A DNA stretch of 20,926 nucleotides, taken from NCBI GenBank assembly GCA_024233875.1, contig JACKPB010000021.1, positions 1-20,926 of the forward strand, given 5' to 3'. Each line of letters opens with the position of its first letter. Position 1 is the first letter of the stretch. This document shows positions 1-6,742 of the stretch, in pieces. The notes below the pieces were generated by a model, which was not told the origin of the DNA, did no database searches, and was given only the letters and a program-made list of their open reading frames with translations. The translations under genes were made by a program, and so were the position numbers. The stretch is from Leptospiraceae bacterium. GTDB lineage: Bacteria; Spirochaetota; Leptospiria; Leptospirales; Leptospiraceae.

Positions 1-14
1 ATGCATAAAAGTTT

Positions 15-154
15 TCACTCCTCTTGCAATTTTTGATATGAAATCCTATTGTTCCGGTCGTAATCTACAAAGTCCCAAAATCATCAAAATCCTTATGATC
101 CATTTCTATAATTAATAAATGATAAGTTAAGTATTTAAAATCTCTTACAATGGT
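15..154 (-). pseudogene. frameshifted gene remnant, function unknown
   Basis: Read on the minus strand, positions 154 down to about 70 give a protein-like stretch containing DFKYLTYHLL and MDHKDFDDFG, ending at an in-frame TAG (65-67). Shifting frame near 65-72 continues with VDYDRNNRISYQKLQEE and then a TGA at 15-17. The amino-acid composition on either side of the shift looks like real protein rather than random AT-rich DNA, so I read it as the 3' end of a gene disrupted by a single frameshift. No start codon or further domain is recoverable upstream, where the frame is blocked by a TGA at 155-157. I do not recognise the family. Confidence 0.35.
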
Positions 155-341
155 TCAGAATTTATATTTTTTGTCTATACCCAATATTGGATATTTTATA
201 AATTTTTTACGTACATATAAAATTTTATAAGAGAATATTAATTATTTTTATTATAAAACATTAGACATTCTCAAAAGGTTTGCTCATTCATAAACAAATT
301 AGCTATAAAATGGGAATGTGTAATTAGTTATGAGAATTGGT

Positions 342-407
342 ATATGCGTCTATTAAGTGAATTCAATAAAATTGAATTACTCCTATTGATTTTTAGAGTA
401 CGCATAT
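342..407. repeat. nested inverted repeats
   Basis: An inner perfect stem pairs AATTCAAT (360-367) with ATTGAATT (371-378) around a 3-base loop. An outer stem pairs ATATGCGT (342-349) with ACGCATAT (400-407). There is no flanking T-run, so it is not an obvious terminator. In AT-rich decayed DNA the inner stem could be chance. Confidence 0.4.
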
Positions 408-734
408 CACAGAAAACTTTAAATTGATTGCTTACTTTAAGAGCACAATTGTCTAAGGTTTTTCCTGATTTGATAGAGACTAAAAGTATTTATTCCAAAT
501 GAAATGACTTTAGAAATCTAAACTTGTAAAATATAATCTTATTCCTGAAATGGTTGATCCTGAATGGCTACACAATTCTTCTCTAAGTTCATCAATCAAT
601 AGGAAGGTATCACTTATAGTCATTATCAAAAGTATATGCAGATTCACAATAGAATTAGCTTTAAAAAGGCTACATACCTTGAATAGAAAAGCGCAATTAT
701 TTCTGAGAATGGTATTTAAGAGATAGGTAATCTT

Positions 735-1289
735 TTATCTATTTGCCCATGCAGGTTTAGTTTTTAAAACTTTAGGATAGATTGCACAAGTCGAAATATG
801 GGCACCCGGCAAATATCCAGTACTCATCAGAAATTCGTTCACAATTTCGCCACCGGTAAACTTGAAATTTTTTTTAAATAGTTTCACCCACTCTTCTTTG
901 GATTTAGGATGATGAGTGTCTAACCAATTTTTAAATGATCCAAAATTTCTTTGGAGTTCTAGGATTACATTAGCATTGTGAATGGCCGCATCTATCTTTA
1001 AACGATTTCTGATTATGCCTGCATCATTCAAAAGTCTTTGTCTGTCCTTATCTTTATAGGAAGCTACTTTTTTAATTTGAAAGTTATGAAAGGCTTTCTT
1101 AAAATTTTCTTGCTTATTCAATATGGTTGTCCAATTCAAACCGGCTTGATTGATCTCTAAAATAAGTCTTTCGAATAATTCATTGTCGTCTTGTATGGAA
1201 AAACCATAGGCCCTGTCATGGTAAATCCGGTGAACATTTGATTTATCTAAATGTCCGACTGCCTCACAATATGATTTTGGTTTATCCAT
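735..1289 (-). CDS. tag: DNA-3-methyladenine glycosylase I
   Basis: Base-excision repair enzyme of the Tag family (helix-hairpin-helix superfamily), which excises 3-methyladenine from alkylated DNA. The 184-residue length matches the E. coli enzyme. The family's landmarks are visible: the zinc-knot ligands Cys8, His24 (YHDRAYGF), His164 and Cys168 (GAHISTC), and the catalytic/base-pocket segment LEINQAGLNW with Glu45 and Trp53, which correspond to E. coli Glu38 and Trp46. DAGIIRNRLKI (89-99) matches the conserved helix region. The start is an ATG with only a weak purine-rich site upstream. It stands alone, with decayed DNA downstream and a 98-base gap from the next minus-strand gene. A 14-base direct repeat (667-680 and 1376-1389) brackets the gene. 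Identity is secure from motifs alone. Confidence 0.95.
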   Translation of the reverse strand: MDKPKSYCEAVGHLDKSNVHRIYHDRAYGFSIQDDNELFERLILEINQAGLNWTTILNKQENFKKAFHNFQIKKVASYKDKDRQRLLNDAGIIRNRLKIDAAIHNANVILELQRNFGSFKNWLDTHHPKSKEEWVKLFKKNFKFTGGEIVNEFLMSTGYLPGAHISTCAIYPKVLKTKPAWANR

Positions 1290-1387
1290 TATTCTAGTAA
1301 CCCTAAGTATTTCATTTACAACTAACCTTAGTTCTAATTGAGAATTTTGTTGGATTGTTCATTCGAGTATCTCTCAGGCTACATACC

Positions 1388-2323
1388 TTATGAATTGATT
1401 CTCGTTTTTGCCCATTCCAGGGTTTCGACGATCCTCTGTTCCATCGGAGTCGCAGTCAATCCGAAGGTTTTTTCCATGGCAGAACCATCAATTTCAAATG
1501 GGTTAGTGTATTCATAAAGCATTTCAACAACTTCTTTAGCACTCGGGTTGAACAAACCAATGATGCTGAGAATAAATTTACCGGCGGCTTGTCCTTTTAC
1601 AGGGTATCCGAGCTGTGCGGACAAAAGATCAAGCAATTGCTTTTGAGTTACAGAAGGTCCGGAAGGAACATGCCATGCTTTTCCTAAAGCCCTTTCATCA
1701 TTCCCGACAATTGCAAGCGCTTTACCAAAATCTTTTACATAGGTAAAGCTGTGCGGGAGATTAAGATTCCCGATCATATTTACCTTTTTCCGTTTCAATG
1801 CAGCAACGAAAACCATTTCCCCATTGATTGGTTCCCACGGACCGAAGAAATCGCTTCCCCGAACTGAGGCGACAGGAATTTTGCCACTTGCATGGGCAGC
1901 AAATAGAGACTCGGTCATGGCTGCACGGACCCTACCTTTTTTTGAACAGGGTCGGTACGGCATGGTCTCTGTAAATGGATCTTTTCCCGGCATTCCATAG
2001 ATATAGAGATTTTCTGCGGCAATCATTTTAGCCTTACATTGTATAGCTGCAGTTAGGATCGCTTCTTGAAGTTGAGGAAATTCTTCACTCCAACGGTGAT
2101 ACTCAGGTTGTGCACATTGATAAACAGCTTGAGCACCTTCGAGCAAGGGTGCTGTTTCTGCCGGATTAAGAGCATCGGCCTTTCTCAACTCTACTCCCTC
2201 GGGTGGGGATTCCATTTTACCACTTCGACTAATGAGGCGAACTGTTTTCCCCATAGCCAGAAGGGCTTCTGCTGTATACCGACCCAAAGGGCCAGTTCCA
2301 AAAATCACATGCAATTCACTCAT
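1388..2323 (-). CDS. NAD(P)-binding SDR-type epimerase/dehydratase-like protein
   Basis: A 311-residue protein with an N-terminal Rossmann dinucleotide-binding motif, GTGPLGR at residues 9-15, of the extended/atypical short-chain dehydrogenase group. The variant GxGPxGR replaces the usual GxxGxxG. A conserved-looking segment YRPCSKKGRVRA (about 123-134) lies where the catalytic YxxxK would be; the Tyr and Lys spacing is not canonical, so catalysis cannot be assumed. SDFFGPW and HSFTYVKDFGKAL resemble substrate-domain signatures of NAD-dependent epimerases. The start ATG is preceded by GAGGAG with 6-base spacing, a strong ribosome binding site. The coding sequence looks richer in GC and the protein richer in Ala than its neighbours, which may indicate acquisition by transfer. 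The substrate is unknown. Confidence 0.8.
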   Translation of the reverse strand: MSELHVIFGTGPLGRYTAEALLAMGKTVRLISRSGKMESPPEGVELRKADALNPAETAPLLEGAQAVYQCAQPEYHRWSEEFPQLQEAILTAAIQCKAKMIAAENLYIYGMPGKDPFTETMPYRPCSKKGRVRAAMTESLFAAHASGKIPVASVRGSDFFGPWEPINGEMVFVAALKRKKVNMIGNLNLPHSFTYVKDFGKALAIVGNDERALGKAWHVPSGPSVTQKQLLDLLSAQLGYPVKGQAAGKFILSIIGLFNPSAKEVVEMLYEYTNPFEIDGSAMEKTFGLTATPMEQRIVETLEWAKTRINS

Positions 2324-2386
2324 CCGAATCTCCTCATTTGTCTTACACCATTTGGGTAGATGGTATCTCTGTATCGTATCCTAAGA

Positions 2387-2580
2387 TCATAACCTTCTAA
2401 TGCAAACTATTTCAGGCTCAGTAGAACCTCCACCACAAAAAAATTTCATGGAGACCGGTAGCGGATCATGAATCTCTTTGGAAACCACAAATTCAATCCC
2501 ATCTATGATTGATTTCGAAAATTGTCCTCCTCCTTTAATGGTTTGCCGAGGTCAGCAATTTTGAGAAAATTACAATATTA
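2387..2580 (-). pseudogene. decayed gene 3' fragment, function unknown
   Basis: On the minus strand an open stretch from 2551 to a TGA at 2387-2389 encodes a protein-like sequence including SKSIIDGIEFVVSKEIHDPL and MKFFCGGGSTEPEIVCIRRL. It has no usable start: an in-frame TGA sits at 2552-2554. A second frame immediately upstream reads LKIADLGKPLKEEDN, also protein-like, and would join the first through a single frameshift near 2530. Such composition is unlikely in random intergenic DNA, so I read this as the C-terminal end of a broken gene. I do not recognise the family. Confidence 0.4.
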
Positions 2581-2774
2581 GTATTACATAATGATTCAAT
2601 TTTATAAAAGTTTGATTAGTTCTTCCCCAAATTGCCGAGAGGCTCTCTATCAAAAACCTTTGCGCGAACAAAGCAATTTACTAACTCATCTTACGCAGTA
2701 TTTTATTTTTATAATTTAATTTAGTTTAAAATCAAAATCATTTTTTGCTAATAAATCAATAAAAATATGGGTTT

Positions 2775-2841
2775 GGGCGATAGCCCTAGCTGCCGGCAGG
2801 CTCCCTGCAACCTCACATTTCGCTTCTTTGCGAAATGTGAG
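2775..2841. repeat. cluster of four adjacent hairpins
   Basis: Four inverted repeats lie within 67 bases: GGGC-GATA-GCCC (2775-2786), palindrome TGCCGGCA (2791-2798), GCAGG-CTC-CCTGC (2796-2808) and a perfect 12-base stem CTCACATTTCGC / GCGAAATGTGAG (2812-2823 and 2830-2841, loop TTCTTT). The last abuts the stop codon of the TfoX-domain gene and probably ends or protects that transcript. There is no T-run after it on the minus strand, so it is not a textbook intrinsic terminator. The island is far more GC-rich than its surroundings and may be a dispersed REP-like element. Confidence 0.6.
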
Positions 2842-3183
2842 TTACTTACTTTTTTCCTTCAGCTTCTTCTTTTTGGGTTTAGGTTCGGGCAATTCATTTG
2901 CGGTTATTCTTATGAGTTGACTTAGCCATTCACGATCATCAATTTTATCAGTAATTAGAAAACTCATTTTGGCTCCGGGATACGGAGGGGCTTCTTTTAC
3001 ATTACCGATGAATGATTTGCCTGCTTCAGTCGGTTTGACAAAAAGTTGATTGTCACAAATCAAAGCTACAATTTTATTATTGTAGTAAATGGCATATTCA
3101 CCGAACATTTTTTTGGAAGTAATCATATTTGAATCTTCTAATTGATCGACTACAAAATCAACAAAGTCCTTATCTGAAGACAT
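2842..3183 (-). CDS. TfoX N-terminal domain protein
   Basis: A 113-residue protein that is essentially a single TfoX_N domain. The diagnostic segments are KKMFGEYAIYYNNKIVALIC (about 24-43), LFVKPTEAGKSF and EAPPYPGAKMSF, in the usual order and spacing. In gamma-proteobacteria TfoX/Sxy activates competence genes together with CRP, but that protein also has a C-terminal domain that is absent here. Stand-alone TfoX_N proteins are widespread and their role is unknown, so competence should not be inferred. The C-terminus is a Lys-rich tail (EPKPKKKKLKEKSK), perhaps for nucleic-acid contact. A purine-rich AAGGAT site lies upstream of the ATG. A strong hairpin follows the stop immediately. Confidence 0.85.
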   Translation of the reverse strand: MSSDKDFVDFVVDQLEDSNMITSKKMFGEYAIYYNNKIVALICDNQLFVKPTEAGKSFIGNVKEAPPYPGAKMSFLITDKIDDREWLSQLIRITANELPEPKPKKKKLKEKSK

Positions 3184-3512
3184 TTTTTCTTATCCTTGCT
3201 TTGATTCATTTGCCATCCACACACCAACCATTTCAAAAATTCAGTATTGGGGATTTAGCATATTCGTCACAAGATATCTCTTTCCATCCAACAGTCAAAC
3301 CAATTGTGAAGTTTTGTTTCTCTTTTATTAGATTCATAAAAGAAATGAATTACGAATTTCTATCTAACCTTTCACAATGCATGTGAAAAGTGAGTCAAAG
3401 CTCAGAAAGCCTGTCGGCATTGGTTCGACCGGGTTCACCAACCAAGTATCCCCCCCTATTTTTATAGAAATAAAAAATTGAAAGGATTAGAATCATTTGA
3501 AACTCTGAGATT
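3184..3512. other. intergenic region upstream of the phosphoesterase
   Basis: About 330 bases between divergently transcribed genes, with no convincing gene. It holds small hairpins at 3370-3388 (TTTCACA/TGTGAAA, loop ATGCA) and 3459-3476 (TTTTTAT/ATAAAAA), a run of seven C (3450-3456), and a possible promoter near 3465-3493. Promoters for both flanking genes must lie here. Confidence 0.5.
3465..3493 (+). promoter_or_regulatory. possible sigma70-type promoter
   Basis: TAGAAT at 3488-3493 matches the -10 consensus at five of six positions, and TAGAAA (3465-3470) lies 17 bases upstream as a weak -35. It would give a leader of about 45 bases before the phosphoesterase ATG at 3543. This is pattern matching in AT-rich DNA, so support is limited. 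Confidence 0.3.
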
Positions 3513-3530
3513 TTGAACCCCGAACCTTTG

Positions 3531-3536
3531 AGGAGG
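3531..3536 (+). promoter_or_regulatory. ribosome binding site deciding the start
   Basis: AGGAGG lies 6 bases before ATG 3543. It supports that start rather than the in-frame TTG at 3513, which has no such site. Confidence 0.8.
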
Positions 3537-3542
3537 GTAGGT

Positions 3543-4625
3543 ATGAATTTTTACTGGAATGCATTTTCACCAAGCAATTTACTGATCGACTTTTCACTTC
3601 TTGCTTTGAATCTTTTGGGATTCGCTTTCTTGTACTACACTAAGAAGTCCCTGTTTGCAAGTAGAACCATTCTCAATTCAATGAAGATGGCATCCTTATT
3701 TCTCTTACCGGGAATCATTCCGGCCTTTCTGCCCGGACCATCTCCATTTTTAAGAATCCACATCCTATGGACAACTGCTTCTGTTTTTCTGCCCCTCATT
3801 CTTTTCTTTCTCTTCTTTCGGGACAAAAGAAAATCTTTTCTTGCTCTCTCTATTCTTATAGTCTTCTTTAAATTGTATGCGGAGTATTGGGAACCCAATG
3901 ATCTGGATGTGGAAAGGATCAGTTTTAAATCAAACAAAGTTCAGCAACCGATAAGAATCACCCACATTTCCGATCTCCAAACAGATGGAATCAGGGAAAT
4001 GCATCTCAGGGCCCGGGAGATCTCCAATCAGTTCTACCCTCACCTCATCCTTTTCACGGGGGATGTTATGAATCATATCTCCATTCAAAAAATTGTAGAA
4101 GACTATCTCTCCGGATTTCAAAAGATACATTCCGCCTACTTCGTCACGGGAAATGTAGATGGAATCTTGGATGCAAAACAATTTTCAAATCATATCGGTT
4201 TTCGATACTTTGACAATCAATCTGAGGAGATCCTAATAGAAAAAACCCATCTGGGATTGATAGGACTCGGAGTTTTTGACTTTAACAAAGAGGATCTCAT
4301 TCGGGAACTGAGCCGCCCTCTCTCAGAGGAGAGGTTTCGGATCCTTTTCAGTCACTACCCTGATTCTGTACTACACACGGAGAAATCTTCTGTGGATCTC
4401 ATTCTGGCAGGTCACACTCACGGCGGACAGGTCTGCTTTCCCTTCCTCGGACCCCTGATCACTTTCTCGGAAGTTCCCAATTCTATAGCGGCTGGAGGAT
4501 TGAATTTTCATCGGGACATTCGGATTCTTGTGAGCCGGGGTTTGGGTGTGGAAGGTCATGTCGCACCACGGATAAGGATTCTCAACAAACCCCATTTGAT
4601 CCTTCTCGAAATCCTTCCTGAATGA
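3543..4625 (+). CDS. membrane-anchored calcineurin-like metallophosphoesterase
   Basis: A 360-residue protein. The N-terminal ~115 residues contain about four hydrophobic segments, and the rest is a calcineurin-like phosphoesterase domain, as in the YkuE-type membrane-associated family. Visible blocks: HISDLQTDG (141-149), FTGDV (171-175), VTGNVDG (201-207), FSHYPD (269-274) and AGHTHGGQ (289-296). Two normally invariant residues differ: the DxH block reads DLQ (Gln146) and GNHD reads GNVD (Val205). The GD Asp174, Asn204 and the final HTH histidines remain. Related variants exist in the superfamily, so the enzyme may still bind two metals but with altered chemistry. The substrate is unknown; YkuE relatives act at the membrane, and lipid phosphate or nucleotide substrates are possible. 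It appears monocistronic, with a possible terminator at 4714-4750. Confidence 0.85.
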   Translation: MNFYWNAFSPSNLLIDFSLLALNLLGFAFLYYTKKSLFASRTILNSMKMASLFLLPGIIPAFLPGPSPFLRIHILWTTASVFLPLILFFLFFRDKRKSFLALSILIVFFKLYAEYWEPNDLDVERISFKSNKVQQPIRITHISDLQTDGIREMHLRAREISNQFYPHLILFTGDVMNHISIQKIVEDYLSGFQKIHSAYFVTGNVDGILDAKQFSNHIGFRYFDNQSEEILIEKTHLGLIGLGVFDFNKEDLIRELSRPLSEERFRILFSHYPDSVLHTEKSSVDLILAGHTHGGQVCFPFLGPLITFSEVPNSIAAGGLNFHRDIRILVSRGLGVEGHVAPRIRILNKPHLILLEILPE

Positions 4626-4713
4626 TTCTAATTCGCAAGAAACAAAACAAACGAACTACCGTTTTTTATTCATCTACCTATAGATATATCCTTAGGCTTA
4701 CTTAAAAAACCCG

Positions 4714-4750
4714 GAGCCCTGTAAGACAGGACTCAATCAGCCTTATTTTT
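4714..4750 (+). terminator. possible intrinsic terminator
   Basis: GAGCCCTGT (4714-4722) pairs with ACAGGACTC (4726-4734), apart from one mismatch, around a 3-base loop. TTATTTTT follows about 9 bases later (4743-4750). The delayed T-run makes it imperfect. It lies between the phosphoesterase stop and the glycosyltransferase start. Confidence 0.45.
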
Positions 4751-4754
4751 CTTA

Positions 4755-6386
4755 TTGATACAAAACATATGTCTCATTGCAAAACTTGGTTTTCAAATTG
4801 AATTTGACCCCCAAAAAGCCCTTGAAAAACTGACTTCTATGCTACCAATCATTACCGCTCTTTTCGTTCTTATCTATACTACAGACATTTTTCTTCTCTT
4901 TTTATTCGGACTCCACTCTCTTCTGATGGTCTACCTCTATCGAAAGAATCACAAGTATTGTATTTCAGATCCTGAGAGAAACTACACTCTCGAACAGGAA
5001 GCATCCCTGCCCCACGTCACAGTTCAGCTTCCTATTTTCAATGAGTATTACGTTGTTGACCGACTCATAGACTCGGTGATTGCACTCGATTATCCCAAGT
5101 CCAAACTCGAGATTCAAATCCTCGATGACTCCACAGACGAAACTGTAGAGAAAGCCTTACAGATTGCCGAGTTCTACCGGGCCAAAGGTTTTGACATTGT
5201 CCATCTTCACAGAAAGGACAGAACCGGTCACAAAGCCGGAGCTCTCGAAAAAGGCATGGAAGTGGCCAAGGGTGAGTTCATCGCTATCTTTGATGCCGAC
5301 TTCATTCCCGACCCCGACTTTCTCTTGAAGTCTTTGCCTTACTTTGAAGACAGAGAGATCGGGATGGTTCAGGCGAGATGGGGACACATCAATCAGAATT
5401 ACAATATGCTCACCAAAGCTCAGGGATACGGGATTGACGGGCATTTCATGATCGAGCAGGTAGCCAGAAATTCCAATCACCTCTGGATGAACTTCAATGG
5501 TACAGCGGGAATCTGGCGTAAAGAAACCATCATCGATGCAGGAGGCTGGGAGCACGACACTCTTACCGAGGATTTTGATCTTTCCTACCGAGCAGAGCTG
5601 AAAGGCTGGAAATTCCGCTATTTCAAAGACATAGTTTGCAAGGCTGAGATTCCTGCTATGATTTCTGCATACAAATCCCAGCAATTTCGCTGGTGCAAGG
5701 GTTCCATCCAAACCGGGGTCAAGCTCCTACCGAGGATCTGGAAGCACAATCTCCCCTGGCAGGTCAAAGGGGAAGCCATCATCCATCTCATCAACTATTC
5801 AGTTGCCCCTCTAATGGTGATCAATATTCTTTTTACAGCCCCCCTCCTTCTCATGGAATTTTGGTCGGGTTGGGGTATCAAAGACATTCCCATCACTATT
5901 CTCTTCGTCACAGCTACCTTTCTTTCAATTGGCTCCATCGGTCCCATTGTCTTCTATGCATATTCCCAAAGGGAAATCTATCCAGACTGGAAATCCAGAC
6001 TTTCTTTCCTCCCAGTCATGATCATGATAGGAACAGGGGTCTCTATAGTGAACACAAGAGCCTGGCTGGAAGCTGTTCTCGGTATCAAATCCGGATTCAA
6101 ACGCACTCCCAAACTCAGGATCGAAAATTCCTCTGACAGTCTAAAAGATCGTCAGAAGTATCCGATCCCTTTTGATGCAAACTCCATTTTGGAGCTAGCA
6201 ATGGCAATTTACTGTTTCTTCTGTGTCTACCTCTCCTTTTTGGTGGACAAACCTTTCATCATCGGCTTCCTCTTCATCTACGGGATGGGATTCCTTTTTG
6301 TATCTCTCAATACAATCAAAGAATCTCTCTGGAAGCTTCAGGGAGCCTTTGAGAAAGAGAAAGAAGCAGTGTCTGAAATTGCTTGA
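4755..6386 (+). CDS. membrane family-2 glycosyltransferase, cellulose-synthase-like
   Basis: A 543-residue processive-type inverting beta-glycosyltransferase of the GT2 / cellulose synthase-like clan. One hydrophobic segment (about 31-62) precedes the cytoplasmic GT-A domain, and four or more follow it (about 345-370, 378-402, 415-432, 480-520). The D,D,D,QxxRW signature is complete: DDSTDE (124-129), DAD (180-182), TED (271-273) and QQFRW (309-313). It should use a UDP- or GDP-sugar to build a beta-linked polymer or a glycolipid; the sequence does not tell the sugar. The length suits CslA/ManA-like synthases rather than BcsA, as no PilZ domain is seen. The start is uncertain: TTG 4755 and ATG 4839 are both in frame and neither has a clear ribosome binding site. 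A gene for a Cys-rich protein follows after 51 bases. Confidence 0.9.
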   Translation: MIQNICLIAKLGFQIEFDPQKALEKLTSMLPIITALFVLIYTTDIFLLFLFGLHSLLMVYLYRKNHKYCISDPERNYTLEQEASLPHVTVQLPIFNEYYVVDRLIDSVIALDYPKSKLEIQILDDSTDETVEKALQIAEFYRAKGFDIVHLHRKDRTGHKAGALEKGMEVAKGEFIAIFDADFIPDPDFLLKSLPYFEDREIGMVQARWGHINQNYNMLTKAQGYGIDGHFMIEQVARNSNHLWMNFNGTAGIWRKETIIDAGGWEHDTLTEDFDLSYRAELKGWKFRYFKDIVCKAEIPAMISAYKSQQFRWCKGSIQTGVKLLPRIWKHNLPWQVKGEAIIHLINYSVAPLMVINILFTAPLLLMEFWSGWGIKDIPITILFVTATFLSIGSIGPIVFYAYSQREIYPDWKSRLSFLPVMIMIGTGVSIVNTRAWLEAVLGIKSGFKRTPKLRIENSSDSLKDRQKYPIPFDANSILELAMAIYCFFCVYLSFLVDKPFIIGFLFIYGMGFLFVSLNTIKESLWKLQGAFEKEKEAVSEIA

Positions 6387-6437
6387 CCCTGATTTTAAAA
6401 ATTTTAGTCTGACTTAAAGACGGCGGTAGGAATAAAT

Positions 6438-6719
6438 ATGAGTGAAAAAGTTTATTGTGCAAACTGTCTTCATTGTGTTGTTGTGAGACATTTTGAAGCA
6501 GAGCAGGACAAATATATCCTTAGAGTAAAATGCAACAAGAAGAAATGGTCCAAGAGATCAGGTGAAGAAAAACTATACAAATACTTCACTGTAGCGCGAA
6601 GGATGCAGGCTGATTGTGAATTTTACGAGGAGATGGGAGAGATTCTTCCTTACATCAAGAACCTCAAGAAAGAATTACCCATTAAAGATGAAATCTATAT
6701 GGTCAAGTCACCATCCTAG
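6438..6719 (+). CDS. small cysteine-rich protein of unknown function
   Basis: A 93-residue basic protein that I do not recognise. Its N-terminus has a tight Cys cluster, CANCLHC (Cys7, Cys10, Cys13), followed by Cys32 and Cys60, a pattern suited to a zinc ribbon or small Fe-S site. The middle is rich in Lys/Arg (KCNKKKWSKRSGEEKLYKYF). There is no signal peptide or membrane segment, so it is probably cytoplasmic. A TAGGAA ribosome binding site precedes the ATG. It opens the tightly packed run of genes and lies 23 bases before the RnfC-like gene. A role in redox-centre assembly or in regulating that operon is only a guess from position. Confidence 0.7.
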   Translation: MSEKVYCANCLHCVVVRHFEAEQDKYILRVKCNKKKWSKRSGEEKLYKYFTVARRMQADCEFYEEMGEILPYIKNLKKELPIKDEIYMVKSPS

Positions 6720-6742
6720 TAATCTCCCCATAGAGAAATATC

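Larger units (their letters stand above)
1..734. other. AT-rich gap with no intact gene; decayed coding remnants
   Basis: No complete gene is visible on either strand. The composition is clearly more AT-rich than the genes that follow. Several stretches read like protein but are broken by stops and frame changes: a minus-strand remnant at 15-154 (listed separately) and a plus-strand stretch from about 265 to 500, open except for in-frame stops near 425 and 500. A 58-codon plus-strand frame (ATG 550 to TAG 724-726) is open but has no clear ribosome binding site and matches nothing I recognise. A nested inverted repeat lies at 342-407. I see no tRNA, rRNA or terminator here. The most economical reading is degraded gene remains. 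Confidence 0.55.
2324..2841. other. 518-base gap: gene remnant plus hairpin cluster
   Basis: This gap separates the SDR gene from the TfoX-domain gene. Its left third holds a protein-like minus-strand remnant (2387-2580), the middle (2580-2760) is AT-rich with nothing I can identify, and its right end (2775-2841) holds four adjacent hairpins. No intact gene is seen. Confidence 0.6.

Noticed and set aside
2066..2359. 97-codon plus-strand frame opposite the SDR gene
   Set aside because: It lies antisense to conserved SDR coding sequence and has no translation signal.
2842..3183. Competence regulator TfoX/Sxy
   Set aside because: Only the N-terminal domain is present, and stand-alone copies have no known competence role.
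3129..3386. 85-codon plus-strand open frame
   Set aside because: It overlaps the start of the TfoX-domain gene in antisense, has no ribosome binding site and no recognisable features.
3421..3443. tRNA-like T-loop motif GGTTCGACC with flanking pairing
   Set aside because: No acceptor stem, D arm or anticodon arm could be built around it on either strand.
3450..3456. Seven-C run as a phase-variation tract
   Set aside because: It is short and lies upstream of the likely -35 box without a defined spacer effect, so there is too little to support switching.
5157..5711. 184-codon minus-strand open frame inside the glycosyltransferase gene
   Set aside because: It is antisense to the GT2 catalytic motifs, which are clearly real; its sequence shows no domain.
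5693..6136. 147-codon plus-strand frame within the glycosyltransferase gene
   Set aside because: It is a shifted reading of the same DNA, Ser/His/Pro-rich as expected of a shadow frame.
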